Source: CAKZLS01 sp963786305 (GTDB lineage Bacteria; Pseudomonadota; Alphaproteobacteria; Rhodospirillales; Defluviicoccaceae). From it: a stretch of DNA of 64,000 bases. The stretch lies in NCBI GenBank assembly GCA_963786305.1, contig CAWAYL010000007.1:124001-188000 (forward strand). Direction: 5' to 3'. Positions 56,129-64,000 of this stretch are shown one piece after another. The first letter of the stretch is position 1; every line of letters begins with the position of its first letter. The translations under genes were made by a program, and so were the position numbers. The notes beneath the pieces are model-generated. The model did no database searches. It saw only the letters and a program-made list of their open reading frames with translations, and had not been told where the DNA came from.

Positions 56129-58087
56129 ATGAGTAATATGTCTGCGAGCGCGGATGCGCTACAGGCGGCTGCCGTACATGTCAGAGGGGCGCTCGACGAT
56201 GTCATCGACGAGGCGGCGGCTTGGCTTGCCAGCCGTCAGGCCGACGACGGTCACTGGGTCTTCGAACTGGAAGCCGACGCCACTATTCCCGCGGAATACA
56301 TTTTGTTGAACCATTATCTCGGCGATATCGATGACGAGATCGAGGCGAAACTTGGTAATTATCTGCGGCGGAAGCAGGGACCCCACGGGGGCTGGCCGCT
56401 TTACCACGACGGTGATTTCGATATCAGTGCCACCGTTAAGGCCTACTACGCGCTTAAATGCATCGGCGATGATCCCGACGCGCCGCATATGATGCGGGCA
56501 AGACAAGCCGTCCTCGCTCATGGTGGTGCCGCCGAAGTCAACGTTTTTACACGAATCGGCCTCGCTTTGTTTGGGCAGGTTCCTTGGCGGGCCGTGCCCT
56601 GGATGCGGCCTGAAGCGATGCTGCTGCCGAAATGGGCGCCGTTCCACATCGATAAAGTCTCGTATTGGTCGCGAACCGTCATGGTACCCCTCCTTGTGCT
56701 GGCGGCGCTCAAGCCCCGGGCAGCCAATCCGAGAGGGATGTCCATCAGGGAATTGTTCACCATTCCGCCGGAGAAGCAGAAATCGTATCTGAGGAACCCG
56801 ACCGGCCACCGGCTGGGCGACCTGTTGTTGGTGCTGGATAAGGTTGGTCGTCTTTGCGATCCGTTGTTTCCAGGGTTTCTCGAGAAAAAAGCCATCGACA
56901 AGGCGATGAATTTTGTCAGAGAGCGGTTCAACGGCGAAGATGGCCTTGGCGGCATTTTTCCGGCCATGGCCATTGCCGTAATGGCGCTGGACGCCCTTGG
57001 CTGTTCGCGCGATGCTCTGGAGTTCGTTACGGCGCGGCGGGCCATCGATAAATTGGTGGTCATTCGTGACGACGAAGGCTATTGCCAGCCATGCGTTTCG
57101 CCGGTTTGGGACACGGGTCTTGCGATCCACAGCATGCTCGAAGCCGGGTTCACCGCGGACGATCCGATCATCATTCAAGCCAACAACTGGTTGCGCGATC
57201 GACAGGTCCTGGACGTTCACGGAGATTGGACGGTCAATCGCGCCCACGTTCGCCCCGGCGGTTGGGCCTTCCAGTACTGGAACGACCATTACCCGGATGT
57301 CGACGATACCGCCGTTGTGGTCATGGGGTTGGATCGGGCCGGAGACGCAGAGTCCCGCGAAGCCGTCGCTCGCGGCGCCGAATGGGTTATAGGCATGGAG
57401 AGCGACAGCGGTGGATGGGGCGCTTTCGACGCCGACAACGAGCATTACTCGCTCAACAACATTCCGTTCGCCGACCATGGCGCCCTGCTTGATCCGCCAT
57501 CGGCCGATGTGACCGCGCGTTGCCTCGGCATGCTGGCGCAGCTGGGGTACGATCGCACCCATCCGACCGTGATTCGGTCGCTGGACTACCTTAAGAGGCA
57601 GCAGGAAGAAGATGGATCCTGGTTCGGCCGGTGGGGTACAAACTACGTTTACGGGACATGGTCTGTTCTTTGCGCGCTCAACGCCGCCGGCGAGGATCCA
57701 GGCGCTCCGTACATTCGCAAGGCGGTGGCGTGGTTGAAATCGCGCCAACGCGAGGACGGCGGCTGGGGCGAGGATTGTGCCAGCTACTGGGTGGAGCGAA
57801 AGCAGGAAACGAAAGTCAGCACGCCGTCACAGACGGCCTGGGCTGTCCTTGGCCTGATGGCGGCGGGCGAAGTGGATAGCGACCACGTCCGGCGCGGCGT
57901 CGGCTACCTGATTCAGGCACCCCGCGAGGGCGGAAAGTGGCAGGAGACCCATTACAACGCCGTTGGGTTCCCGAAGGTCTTTTATCTGAGCTATCACGGG
58001 TATAGCGCTTACTTTCCGTTATGGGCGTTGGCCCGCTACCGCAACCTGAGCCAATCGAATGCCAAGACGACCATGTACGGAATTTGA
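56129..58087 (+). CDS. shc: Squalene-hopene cyclase
   Basis: A 652-residue monotopic membrane triterpene cyclase that turns squalene into hopene/diplopterol. The catalytic DxDD motif (DVDDTAVV, about residue 390) is intact, and several QW repeats are seen (QADDGHWVFELE, QEEDGSWFGRWG, QREDGGWGEDC). The length is typical. The ATG at 56129 follows GGGGAGTGAGGC. The 102-bp gap from hpnE shows nothing specific. The gene is immediately followed by hpnG. Confidence 0.96.
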   Translation: MSNMSASADALQAAAVHVRGALDDVIDEAAAWLASRQADDGHWVFELEADATIPAEYILLNHYLGDIDDEIEAKLGNYLRRKQGPHGGWPLYHDGDFDISATVKAYYALKCIGDDPDAPHMMRARQAVLAHGGAAEVNVFTRIGLALFGQVPWRAVPWMRPEAMLLPKWAPFHIDKVSYWSRTVMVPLLVLAALKPRAANPRGMSIRELFTIPPEKQKSYLRNPTGHRLGDLLLVLDKVGRLCDPLFPGFLEKKAIDKAMNFVRERFNGEDGLGGIFPAMAIAVMALDALGCSRDALEFVTARRAIDKLVVIRDDEGYCQPCVSPVWDTGLAIHSMLEAGFTADDPIIIQANNWLRDRQVLDVHGDWTVNRAHVRPGGWAFQYWNDHYPDVDDTAVVVMGLDRAGDAESREAVARGAEWVIGMESDSGGWGAFDADNEHYSLNNIPFADHGALLDPPSADVTARCLGMLAQLGYDRTHPTVIRSLDYLKRQQEEDGSWFGRWGTNYVYGTWSVLCALNAAGEDPGAPYIRKAVAWLKSRQREDGGWGEDCASYWVERKQETKVSTPSQTAWAVLGLMAAGEVDSDHVRRGVGYLIQAPREGGKWQETHYNAVGFPKVFYLSYHGYSAYFPLWALARYRNLSQSNAKTTMYGI

Positions 58088-58775
58088 GTGACCGTTGGTA
58101 TTATTACCGGTCTTGCCCGGGAGGCGGATTGTTTTGGCGCCATGCGATATGGCGACACGCTCTCGGTGTGCTGTGTCGGAGGCGATGCCGAACGAGCCGC
58201 GAATCGCGCCCGGGCGCTTGTTTCCGAAGGCTGTGTCGCGCTGGTAAGCTTTGGAATTGCCGGCGGTTTGCGGCCATCGCTCGATCCGGGCACGGTCGTG
58301 ATCGCGGCCTCGATCGTCGGTGAAGACGGATCCCGAATGCCATGCGACGTTGAGTGGCGACGGCGGTTGATCACCGTCCTGAAAAGCGACCTGTCCGTCG
58401 TTGAATCGGATCTTCTGGGTCGCGACCAGCCGGTTCTGCTGTCCGAAGAGAAGCGACGGTCGCACCGGCAAACCGGCGCCGCCGCCGTCGACATGGAAAG
58501 TCTCGCCGTTGCCCGGGTCGCGGCCGAATATGGCTTGCCGTTTCTGGCCGCACGGGCGATCGCGGATCCGGCGGACCGAGATTTGCCGTCCTGGGTGCCC
58601 GGACTGGTGGGGCCCGACGGGCGTCCCCGGATGCGGGCCGTGATCCGGGAAATAACCGCACACCCCGCGTCAGGCGCCGGTCCTGTTCAAACTCGCCAAG
58701 GATTCGAAAAAGGCGTTTGCGGCGCTACGCCGCGTTGCGCTCTCGGGTGGGCCGTTTCTCCAATTCCGCGCCTAA
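58088..58775 (+). CDS. hpnG: HpnG: hopanoid-associated nucleoside phosphorylase (one frameshift)
   Basis: About 228 residues of the MTA/SAH nucleosidase-like fold. It splits adenosylhopane (made by HpnH) to release adenine on the way to bacteriohopanetetrol. It has VGIITGLAREADCF, SFGIAGGL, and AVDMESLAVARVAAEYGLPF with the catalytic-site acid pair. The continuous frame ends at 58783, but an extra base near 58683 spoils the last 30 residues; the other frame reads LFKLAKDSKKAFAALRRVA and ends at 58773-58775, as HpnG proteins do. Starts with GTG directly at the shc stop. Its 3' end overlaps hpnH by 51 bp, tail to tail. Confidence 0.88.
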
Positions 58776-59865
58776 ATCCTTGACCAGCGAATCGTAAACA
58801 TATTCCGCCGGCCGCTGGTTTTCGAGCGGGATTTCGGGAGCCATGGGGAGATCCGTACGCGGGCCCCGCAAGGCCACCTTGAGGGCTTTCCACGGATTTC
58901 GAGACGGTATCGTTCACGGCCGTGGCTTCGTATCCGCAATGAACCATGCAGTCCGCGCATTTCTCATAGTTGCCGGTACCGTACCGATCCCAATTCGTCT
59001 CCTCCATGAGTTCACGGAAGGTCTTCGTATAGCCCTCGTTGAGGAGGTAACAGGGGCGCTGCCAACCGAATATGTTGCGGGTCGGATTGCCCCAGGGCGT
59101 GCAGCGGTACTGCTGATTTCCGGCAAGGAAATCCAGGAACAGCGAAGACTGGCTGAACCGCCACTTGCTATCGCCGCGGCGCTCGAAAATGTCCCGGAAC
59201 AGTTGCTTGGTCCTGGATCGATTGAGAAAGTGCTCCTGCTTCGGTGCGCGTTCGTAGGCGTATCCCGGCGACACGGTTATGCCCTCGATGTCCAGCTCGT
59301 CGCTGCAGAAGGTGAAGAACGCCGCCACCTCGTCGGCCGTCATGTGATTGAAAAGCGTGCAATTCACATTGACCCGGAACCCAAGAGAGCGGGCCTTCTT
59401 GATGGCCGACACCGCCCGGTTGAATGTGCCCGGCTGATTGACGGCGCGGTCGTGCTGCTCCTCCAAGCCGTCCAGGTGTACGGAAAAGGTGAGGTATTGG
59501 CTTGGTTTAAACAGGCCGAGCCTCTTTTCCAGCAGCAGGCCGTTCGTGCAGAGATACACGAACTTCTTGCGGGCCGTGATACCGGCAACGATCTTGTCGA
59601 TTTCCTTATGAAGCAGCGGTTCGCCACCGGGAATTGAAACGATGGGAGCGCCGCATTCATCGACCGCCGCAAGACACTCCTCGACGCTCAGTCGTTTGTT
59701 GAGAATGGAATCCTCGTAGTCGATTTTCCCGCACCCGGGACAGGCGAGATTGCATCGGAACAGGGGTTCCAGCATCAACACGAGTGGATACTTCTCGGCT
59801 CCGCTCAATTTTTTGCCGAGGATGTAAGAACCCACGCGAATTTGTTGGATGGCCGGAACGCTCAT
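58725..59865 (-). CDS. hpnH: HpnH: radical SAM adenosylhopane synthase (one frameshift)
   Basis: About 380 residues. The radical-SAM cluster motif is CNLACPGCGK (Cys-x3-Cys-x2-Cys) near residue 38; SIPGGEPLLHKEI and a C-terminal CADCMVHCGYEATAV follow. It adds a 5'-deoxyadenosyl group to diploptene, the first step in side-chain extension. A break near 58898 disrupts the end; the other frame continues KVALRGPRTDLPMAPEIPLENQ and stops at 58725-58727. I start at ATG 59863-59865 (MSVPAIQQIRVG). It lies 19 bp after ispH on the same strand, so the two form an operon. Confidence 0.9.
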
Positions 59866-59884
59866 GGTTTCTGAAACCCTATTC

Positions 59885-60826
59885 TTATTCAGTGGCAACG
59901 GTGGGCTGAATCAATTCCCGAGGCAGTTTGAACTGAATGTGTTCGTGGACACCGTTCAGTTCCTCGACGGCGACGTCACCGAATTCGCCAAGTCGGGCGA
60001 TCAGGTCTTGAACAAGTCCCTCTGGCGCCGACGCCCCAGCCGTCACGCCGACGGTGTCGACATCCGTCAACCACTCCGGTTCGAGTGCGCTCGCGTCGTC
60101 GATCAGGTAGCTGGGAATTCCGATCTCCGAACCAATCTCGCGCAGCCGATTGGAGTTCGAGCTGTTCTGCGCGCCGACCACCAGCAGGATGTCGACCTGG
60201 GCCGCGAGTTCGCGAACGGCTTGTTGCCGATTCTGCGTCGCGTAGCAGATGTCTCTGACGTCCGGGCCGACGATCGCCGGGAAACGCTCCTTCAGCCCCT
60301 CGATGACCTCGCGGGTATCGTCCACGCTGAGCGTCGTCTGGGTGACATAGGCAACCTGATCGGGATCGCGCACTGTGACGCCCGCAACTTCGTTTACCGC
60401 CGATACCAAGTGCACGCCGCCGGGTATGCGCCCCTGCGTGCCTTCCACCTCCGGGTGACCGGCATGACCGATCAGGATCACTTCCCGCCCCCTGCGGGCA
60501 TGGTTGCGGCCTTCTTTGTGCACCTTGGAGACCAGCGGACACGTAGCGTCGATGACGGGAAGACTTCGCCGTTTCGCGTCGTCTTCGACGGTCGCCGAAA
60601 CGCCATGGGCGCTGAACACCGTGACGGCCCCATCCGGGATCTCCTCGAGTTCTTCCACGAACACCGCGCCCTTCGCGCGAAGCGACTCGACCACATGCCG
60701 ATTGTGGACGATCTCGTGACGGACATACACGGGCGGCCCGTAGATTTCGATCGCTCGCTCCACGATCTCGATCGCGCGCTCCACGCCGGCGCAAAAACCG
60801 CGTGGCTTCGCCAAAAGGACACGCAT
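59885..60826 (-). CDS. ispH: 4-hydroxy-3-methylbut-2-enyl diphosphate reductase
   Basis: A 313-residue iron-sulfur enzyme for the last step of the MEP pathway, making IPP and DMAPP. The three cluster cysteines are all present: Cys12 (PRGFCAG), Cys96 (DATCPLVS) and Cys194 (DICYATQ). I start at ATG 60824-60826 (MRVLLAKPRG) with GAGGGA upstream; the frame is open for 22 more codons. It forms an operon with hpnH. The 60827-61311 gap upstream, divergent to the ROK gene, holds no gene I can support. Confidence 0.95.
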   Translation of the reverse strand: MRVLLAKPRGFCAGVERAIEIVERAIEIYGPPVYVRHEIVHNRHVVESLRAKGAVFVEELEEIPDGAVTVFSAHGVSATVEDDAKRRSLPVIDATCPLVSKVHKEGRNHARRGREVILIGHAGHPEVEGTQGRIPGGVHLVSAVNEVAGVTVRDPDQVAYVTQTTLSVDDTREVIEGLKERFPAIVGPDVRDICYATQNRQQAVRELAAQVDILLVVGAQNSSNSNRLREIGSEIGIPSYLIDDASALEPEWLTDVDTVGVTAGASAPEGLVQDLIARLGEFGDVAVEELNGVHEHIQFKLPRELIQPTVATE

Positions 60827-61311
60827 GGATTTCCCTCGTATTTCCACAGCCCGGCCGTGGCTCTCCAAAGTACCGTCAGGTTCGGAATTCATAAGCGGAA
60901 CATAGATTGCTTTGGCGCGAACGGAAAGAGGGGAATAACCGCTAAAACATTCCGGTTTTTCAAAACCCAGCCACTAATATACCGATGCACTTGACCATCA
61001 CGCTACCGCCTTGTGATGGCGCGGCGCACGCTATTCGTCTCCGGTGTGTCAAATAAGCATCGACTTTGTTGGTGGCCGAGTGGAATGACCGTCTTTATTT
61101 GGTACATGAGTTGTTTCACGCAACAGCCGCGGATCGGGATGGCGCCAAGCTGGCAGTGAATTCCGGACCGCGCGTGGAGGTCGTGTGTATCGGTCGCTCC
61201 ATAAAGCTGGGAATGACCCCCGTCATTGAAGTATAGAAAGTCCAGTTCCCGTCGAATGGTTGCTCCGGGCCGCTCTCACGCCGCCCGTCACGGAGTTGGA
61301 AGGTGATCCGA

Positions 61312-62296
61312 ATGGCCGCCAAGAAGGCAAGAAAGCATTGGATTGGATTCGACCTTGGCGGGACGAAGATGCTGGCGGTCGTTTTCGATGACGACTTCAA
61401 CATTTTGAGCCGCAAACGCCGCAAGACCCGCGCGCAAGAGGGCCCGAAAGGCGGTCTTCATCGCATGATCGGTTTGATCGAAACCGCCTTGGAAGAAGCT
61501 GGGCTGTCCGCGAACGATCTGGCGGGCATTGGCGTTGGGTGTCCCGGACCCCTTGATCTCGATCGCGGAGTTGTTCTGGAAATGCCCAACCTCGGTTGGA
61601 AGAATACCAAGATCGGCACGGAACTCGAAGATGCGTTCCGGTGTCCCGCGATCGTTCTGAACGACGTCGATGCCGGGATCTACGGCGAATTTCGCTTCGG
61701 AGCCGCGCGCGACGCTCGCTGCGTTGTCGGGGTTTTTCCCGGCACGGGGATTGGCGGCGGCGCGGTCTACAAGGGGGAAATTCTCCGTGGCACCAGCGGC
61801 TCGTGCATGGAAATCGGGCATATGCCGGTTGTGCGGGAGGGGCCGCATTGCGGATGCGGTCGGCGTGGATGCTTGGAAGCGGTCGCGGGCCGGCTGGCGA
61901 TATCGGCCGCCGCCGCGACTGCCGCTTACCGGGGGGAGGCGCCGCACCTTTTGGCGACGGCGGGCACGGATCTCAGCAATATACGAAGCCGGGCGCTGAG
62001 CGAATCCATCGCCGCGCGGCGATGCCGTCATCGAGGCGATCGTGCGCGACGCCGCCCGCACCATTGGCTGGGCAATGGCCGGCATCGTCAATCTCCTGGC
62101 GCCCGATATCGTTCTCTTGGGCGGCGGGCTGGTGGAGGATATGCCGGACCTGTTTCGAGGGGAAATTCATGGCGCGATGAAGGCGCGGGTCATGCCGTCG
62201 TTCGAGAACGCGTTCAGGACCGAGGTCGCTGAACTCGCCGGCGATGCCAGCGTCATCGGCGCCGCCGCCTGGGCGAGGCAGTCGCTCGCCGCCTGA
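61312..62296 (+). CDS. ROK-family sugar kinase (probable glucokinase; one frameshift)
   Basis: About 328 residues. Phosphate-binding IGFDLGGTKMLAVVFD starts the protein; GIGVGCPGPLD, LNDVDAGIYGE (catalytic Asp), PGTGIGGGAVYKG and the ROK zinc motif HCGCGRRGCLEAVAGR are all present, ending with LLGGGLVEDMPDLF. A frame break near 62018 splits SIAA/GDAVIEAIVRDAA. The zinc motif supports a sugar kinase; glucose is likely but unproven. ATG 61312 follows GGAAGGTGAT. A glucokinase would feed glucose released from glycogen into central metabolism, but the gene is 30 kb from those genes. Confidence 0.85.
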
Positions 62297-62321
62297 CCGG
62301 CGCGAGGGGTGTCTCGCCGGT

Positions 62322-62834
62322 CTAAAGACGCGTTGGATTTGGCGCGTCGCCGTATACTTCTTTCGGATCGAACGTTTTCGATTCTTCTTCGAACTTCAGC
62401 GCGGGCCTGTTCCCCGTTGCATCCTTGCCTACCGGAATGGATCGGTAGAAGCAGGACCGATAGCCAACATGGCAGCTGGCGTCACCCTCGACGTCGACCC
62501 TGAGCCAGACGGCATCCTGATCATCGTCAATCCGCATCTCGACGATTTTTTGCACAAGCCCGCTGGTTGCCCCCTTGTGCCACAAGCATTTACGGCTGCG
62601 GCTCCAATAGAACGCTTCGCCATGCTCGATGGTTTTCGTAAGTGCTTCGGCGTTCATGTAGGCGTGCATCAGAACTTCGCCGGACCTCGCGTCGGTGGTG
62701 ACAACGGGAATGAGGCCATCGGCATCGAATTTGGGTGCGAGATCGGCGCCCTCTTCCACTTGTTCGACACTGACACGAGCCGAGAATTCCGATTGGCTTT
62801 CTGAAGCGGGGTTATCGCTCACGGGTCTGATCAT
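62322..62834 (-). CDS. hisI: Phosphoribosyl-AMP cyclohydrolase
   Basis: A 170-residue enzyme for the third step of histidine synthesis. It has LMHAYMNAEAL, the metal/catalytic pattern FYWSRSRKCLWHKGATSG, and DDDQDAVWLRVDVEGDASCHVGYRSCFYR with the conserved Asp-rich and Cys zinc ligands. The N-terminal 35 residues are extra and may include an incorrect start. Alone here, without other his genes, and convergent with the ROK gene. Confidence 0.93.
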   Translation of the reverse strand: MIRPVSDNPASESQSEFSARVSVEQVEEGADLAPKFDADGLIPVVTTDARSGEVLMHAYMNAEALTKTIEHGEAFYWSRSRKCLWHKGATSGLVQKIVEMRIDDDQDAVWLRVDVEGDASCHVGYRSCFYRSIPVGKDATGNRPALKFEEESKTFDPKEVYGDAPNPTRL

Positions 62835-63023
62835 CCTTGTTAGTAGGCTGGGTTAGAGGCTGGAAACCGACGTCATATGTCACACTGGTATGATGCGGGC
62901 AAGGCGGCGCGGCGATTTTTTTGTGGCGCGATACCGGCGTGACGTTATAAACACGTTCCCTCGCGTCATTGCCCGCTCATCGATGTGGCGGGTTTGACCC
63001 GGGCAGTTTTAGAGGATAGCGAA

Positions 63024-63200
63024 ATGGCGGTACCCAGAAAGAAGACGTCGAAATCAAAACGCGGCATGCGGCGTTCCCATCAGGGGATCAAGTCAGCGGC
63101 CTACGCCGAGGACAAGACGTCGGGCGAACTCAAACGCCCCCATCATATCGATTTGGCCACGGGCATGTACCGCGGCCGGCAGATACTCGAGCCCAAATAG
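63024..63200 (+). CDS. rpmF: 50S ribosomal protein L32
   Basis: A 58-residue ribosomal protein beginning MAVPRKKTSKSKRGMRRSH, the alphaproteobacterial form without zinc cysteines. The ATG at 63024 follows AGAGGATAGCGAA. Upstream in-frame codons (from 62985) are not part of the protein. No plsX/fabH follows. The 63201-63572 gap downstream (372 bp) contains nothing I can call. Confidence 0.96.
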   Translation: MAVPRKKTSKSKRGMRRSHQGIKSAAYAEDKTSGELKRPHHIDLATGMYRGRQILEPK

Positions 63201-63572
63201 CAGCGCGTGCACGGTCTCGGCTGCCGAAGATCGAGCGCAAGTTTTCAAAACACGGGGCTCAATCGTTCATCGAGACGGTCACGGGGCCAGCAGCCGGCTA
63301 CGGCCCTCTTAGACCCTTCCGTTGAACATCCAGTCAAAACGATTTTTGATTGTTCAGTGGCATCTCGGACGACGCTGAACGGACTCAATCACGTCACCGG
63401 GGTCGGTGTGCGAGCGTTTCTGGAATAAGGGCTGGCGGCGTCGGCATGTCGGGACCCTGGGGCGGCTGAAAATGTCATTTCGTGCTCGGGTTGCTTGCCT
63501 GTCGATGCGCGCTTGAACAGCCGCGGGTGATCGCTGGCCGCGAGGCAACGGCCGAGTGGAAGCGTTTCCTCC

Positions 63573-64000
63573 ATGACCAAGAAGTTTCTCAACGCATATC
63601 GCCACTTTCTCATTCGATGGACCGATCTCGTTCGGCGCAGGGCCCGGCTCGTTGTCGTTTTGTCCCTGACGCTCGCGATTGCGGCCGGCGTCTACGTGGC
63701 GAAGAATTTTGCGGTCAATACCGACACTCTCGAGATGCTGTCGAGCGAACTGCCTTGGCGGCAATGGTGGCAGCAGGAGCACGAAGCGTTTCCCCAATTC
63801 CATGACACGCTGGTGATCATGGTCGAGGGACAGACCGCGGATTTAGCGGATGACGCCGCGATGGAACTTGTCACTCAGCTTCGAGAGCGACCTCGGGTGT
63901 TCGGCAATGTCTTCTATCCTCAGGGTGACGCGTTCTTTCGGCGTAATGGCTTGCTGTATCTCGATGTCGACGGGCTTTACGAGCTCAGTGACTCCCTGGC
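63573..64000 (+). CDS. hpnN: HpnN: hopanoid-associated RND transporter, N-terminal part (runs off window)
   Basis: The first 142 residues of a gene open to the right edge. A basic N-terminus, one membrane helix (LVVVLSLTLAIAAGVYVA, about 30-47) and then FAVNTDTLEMLSSELPWRQ match the MMPL/RND-like start of HpnN. This protein moves hopanoids to the outer membrane. A gene close to its partner HpnM (51.2 kb) and to hpnH/G fits. The ATG at 63573 has no clear ribosome site; the protein is truncated only by the window. Confidence 0.85.
   Translation, partial: MTKKFLNAYRHFLIRWTDLVRRRARLVVVLSLTLAIAAGVYVAKNFAVNTDTLEMLSSELPWRQWWQQEHEAFPQFHDTLVIMVEGQTADLADDAAMELVTQLRERPRVFGNVFYPQGDAFFRRNGLLYLDVDGLYELSDSL

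Noticed and set aside
56159..57748. A 529-codon minus-strand frame opposite shc
   Set aside because: Shadow of the squalene-hopene cyclase, which is intact with the DxDD and QW motifs.

Overview
This window is GC-rich bacterial chromosome, most consistent with an alphaproteobacterium of the Rhodospirillales type. The evidence is a complete hopanoid cluster with the HpnC/D/E route to squalene, a group 3b [NiFe] hydrogenase with its hyp genes, a TRAP transporter, and alphaproteobacterial-style glycogen genes. The many glycogen genes would fit a glycogen-storing organism, but no marker in the window fixes the genus.

Layout. 1-206 is the start of a secreted sulfatase. 460-7685 (minus) is a glucan block: malQ, glgX, glgB and a DUF2934 protein, transcribed glgB to glgX to malQ. 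7976-12998 (plus) is a group 3b hydrogenase operon: beta iron-sulfur subunit, cNMP-binding protein, FAD/NAD(P) gamma subunit, small subunit, large subunit, maturation protease. 12976-23315 holds three different GH57 glucan enzymes, a GGDEF/EAL protein, an unknown membrane-anchored protein behind a strong promoter, a DUF4912 protein and glgA. An IS1182-type element (23649-25213) lies between glgA and glgP. glgP is followed by a divergent second glgB paralogue whose catalytic nucleophile is replaced by Asn. 31179-36010 is hypA-B-F(short)-C-D-E, then recQ. 38051-41009 carries two TPR paralogues separated by a small secreted protein, a Tn3 transposase remnant and a PIN/RHH toxin-antitoxin pair. 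42076-50892 holds an orphan periplasmic binding protein, a TRAP transporter, an FAD/Fe-S D-lactate dehydrogenase and a divergent FadR-type regulator with a clear operator. 51212-60826 is the hopanoid region (hpnM-C-B-D-E-shc-G, with ispH-hpnH converging on it), followed by a ROK kinase, hisI, rpmF and the start of hpnN.

How the genes work together. GlgA, GlgB, GlgP, GlgX, MalQ and the GH57 enzymes build, branch and break down glycogen. The hydrogenase couples NAD(P)H to H2, and its maturation genes sit at the far end of the glycogen genes. Storage and redox disposal are therefore physically interleaved over about 36 kb. IspH supplies isoprenoid precursors, HpnD/C/E make squalene, Shc cyclises it, HpnH/G/B modify the hopane, and HpnM/HpnN probably export the product.

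Caution. About 17 apparent single-base frameshifts interrupt otherwise conserved genes, seven of them within 8.58-11.16 kb. Several sit in short homopolymers and one pair compensates itself. I read most as assembly or sequencing errors, and the annotated spans join the frames. The strongest candidate novelty is the GlgB-like probable pseudoenzyme at 28556-30997.
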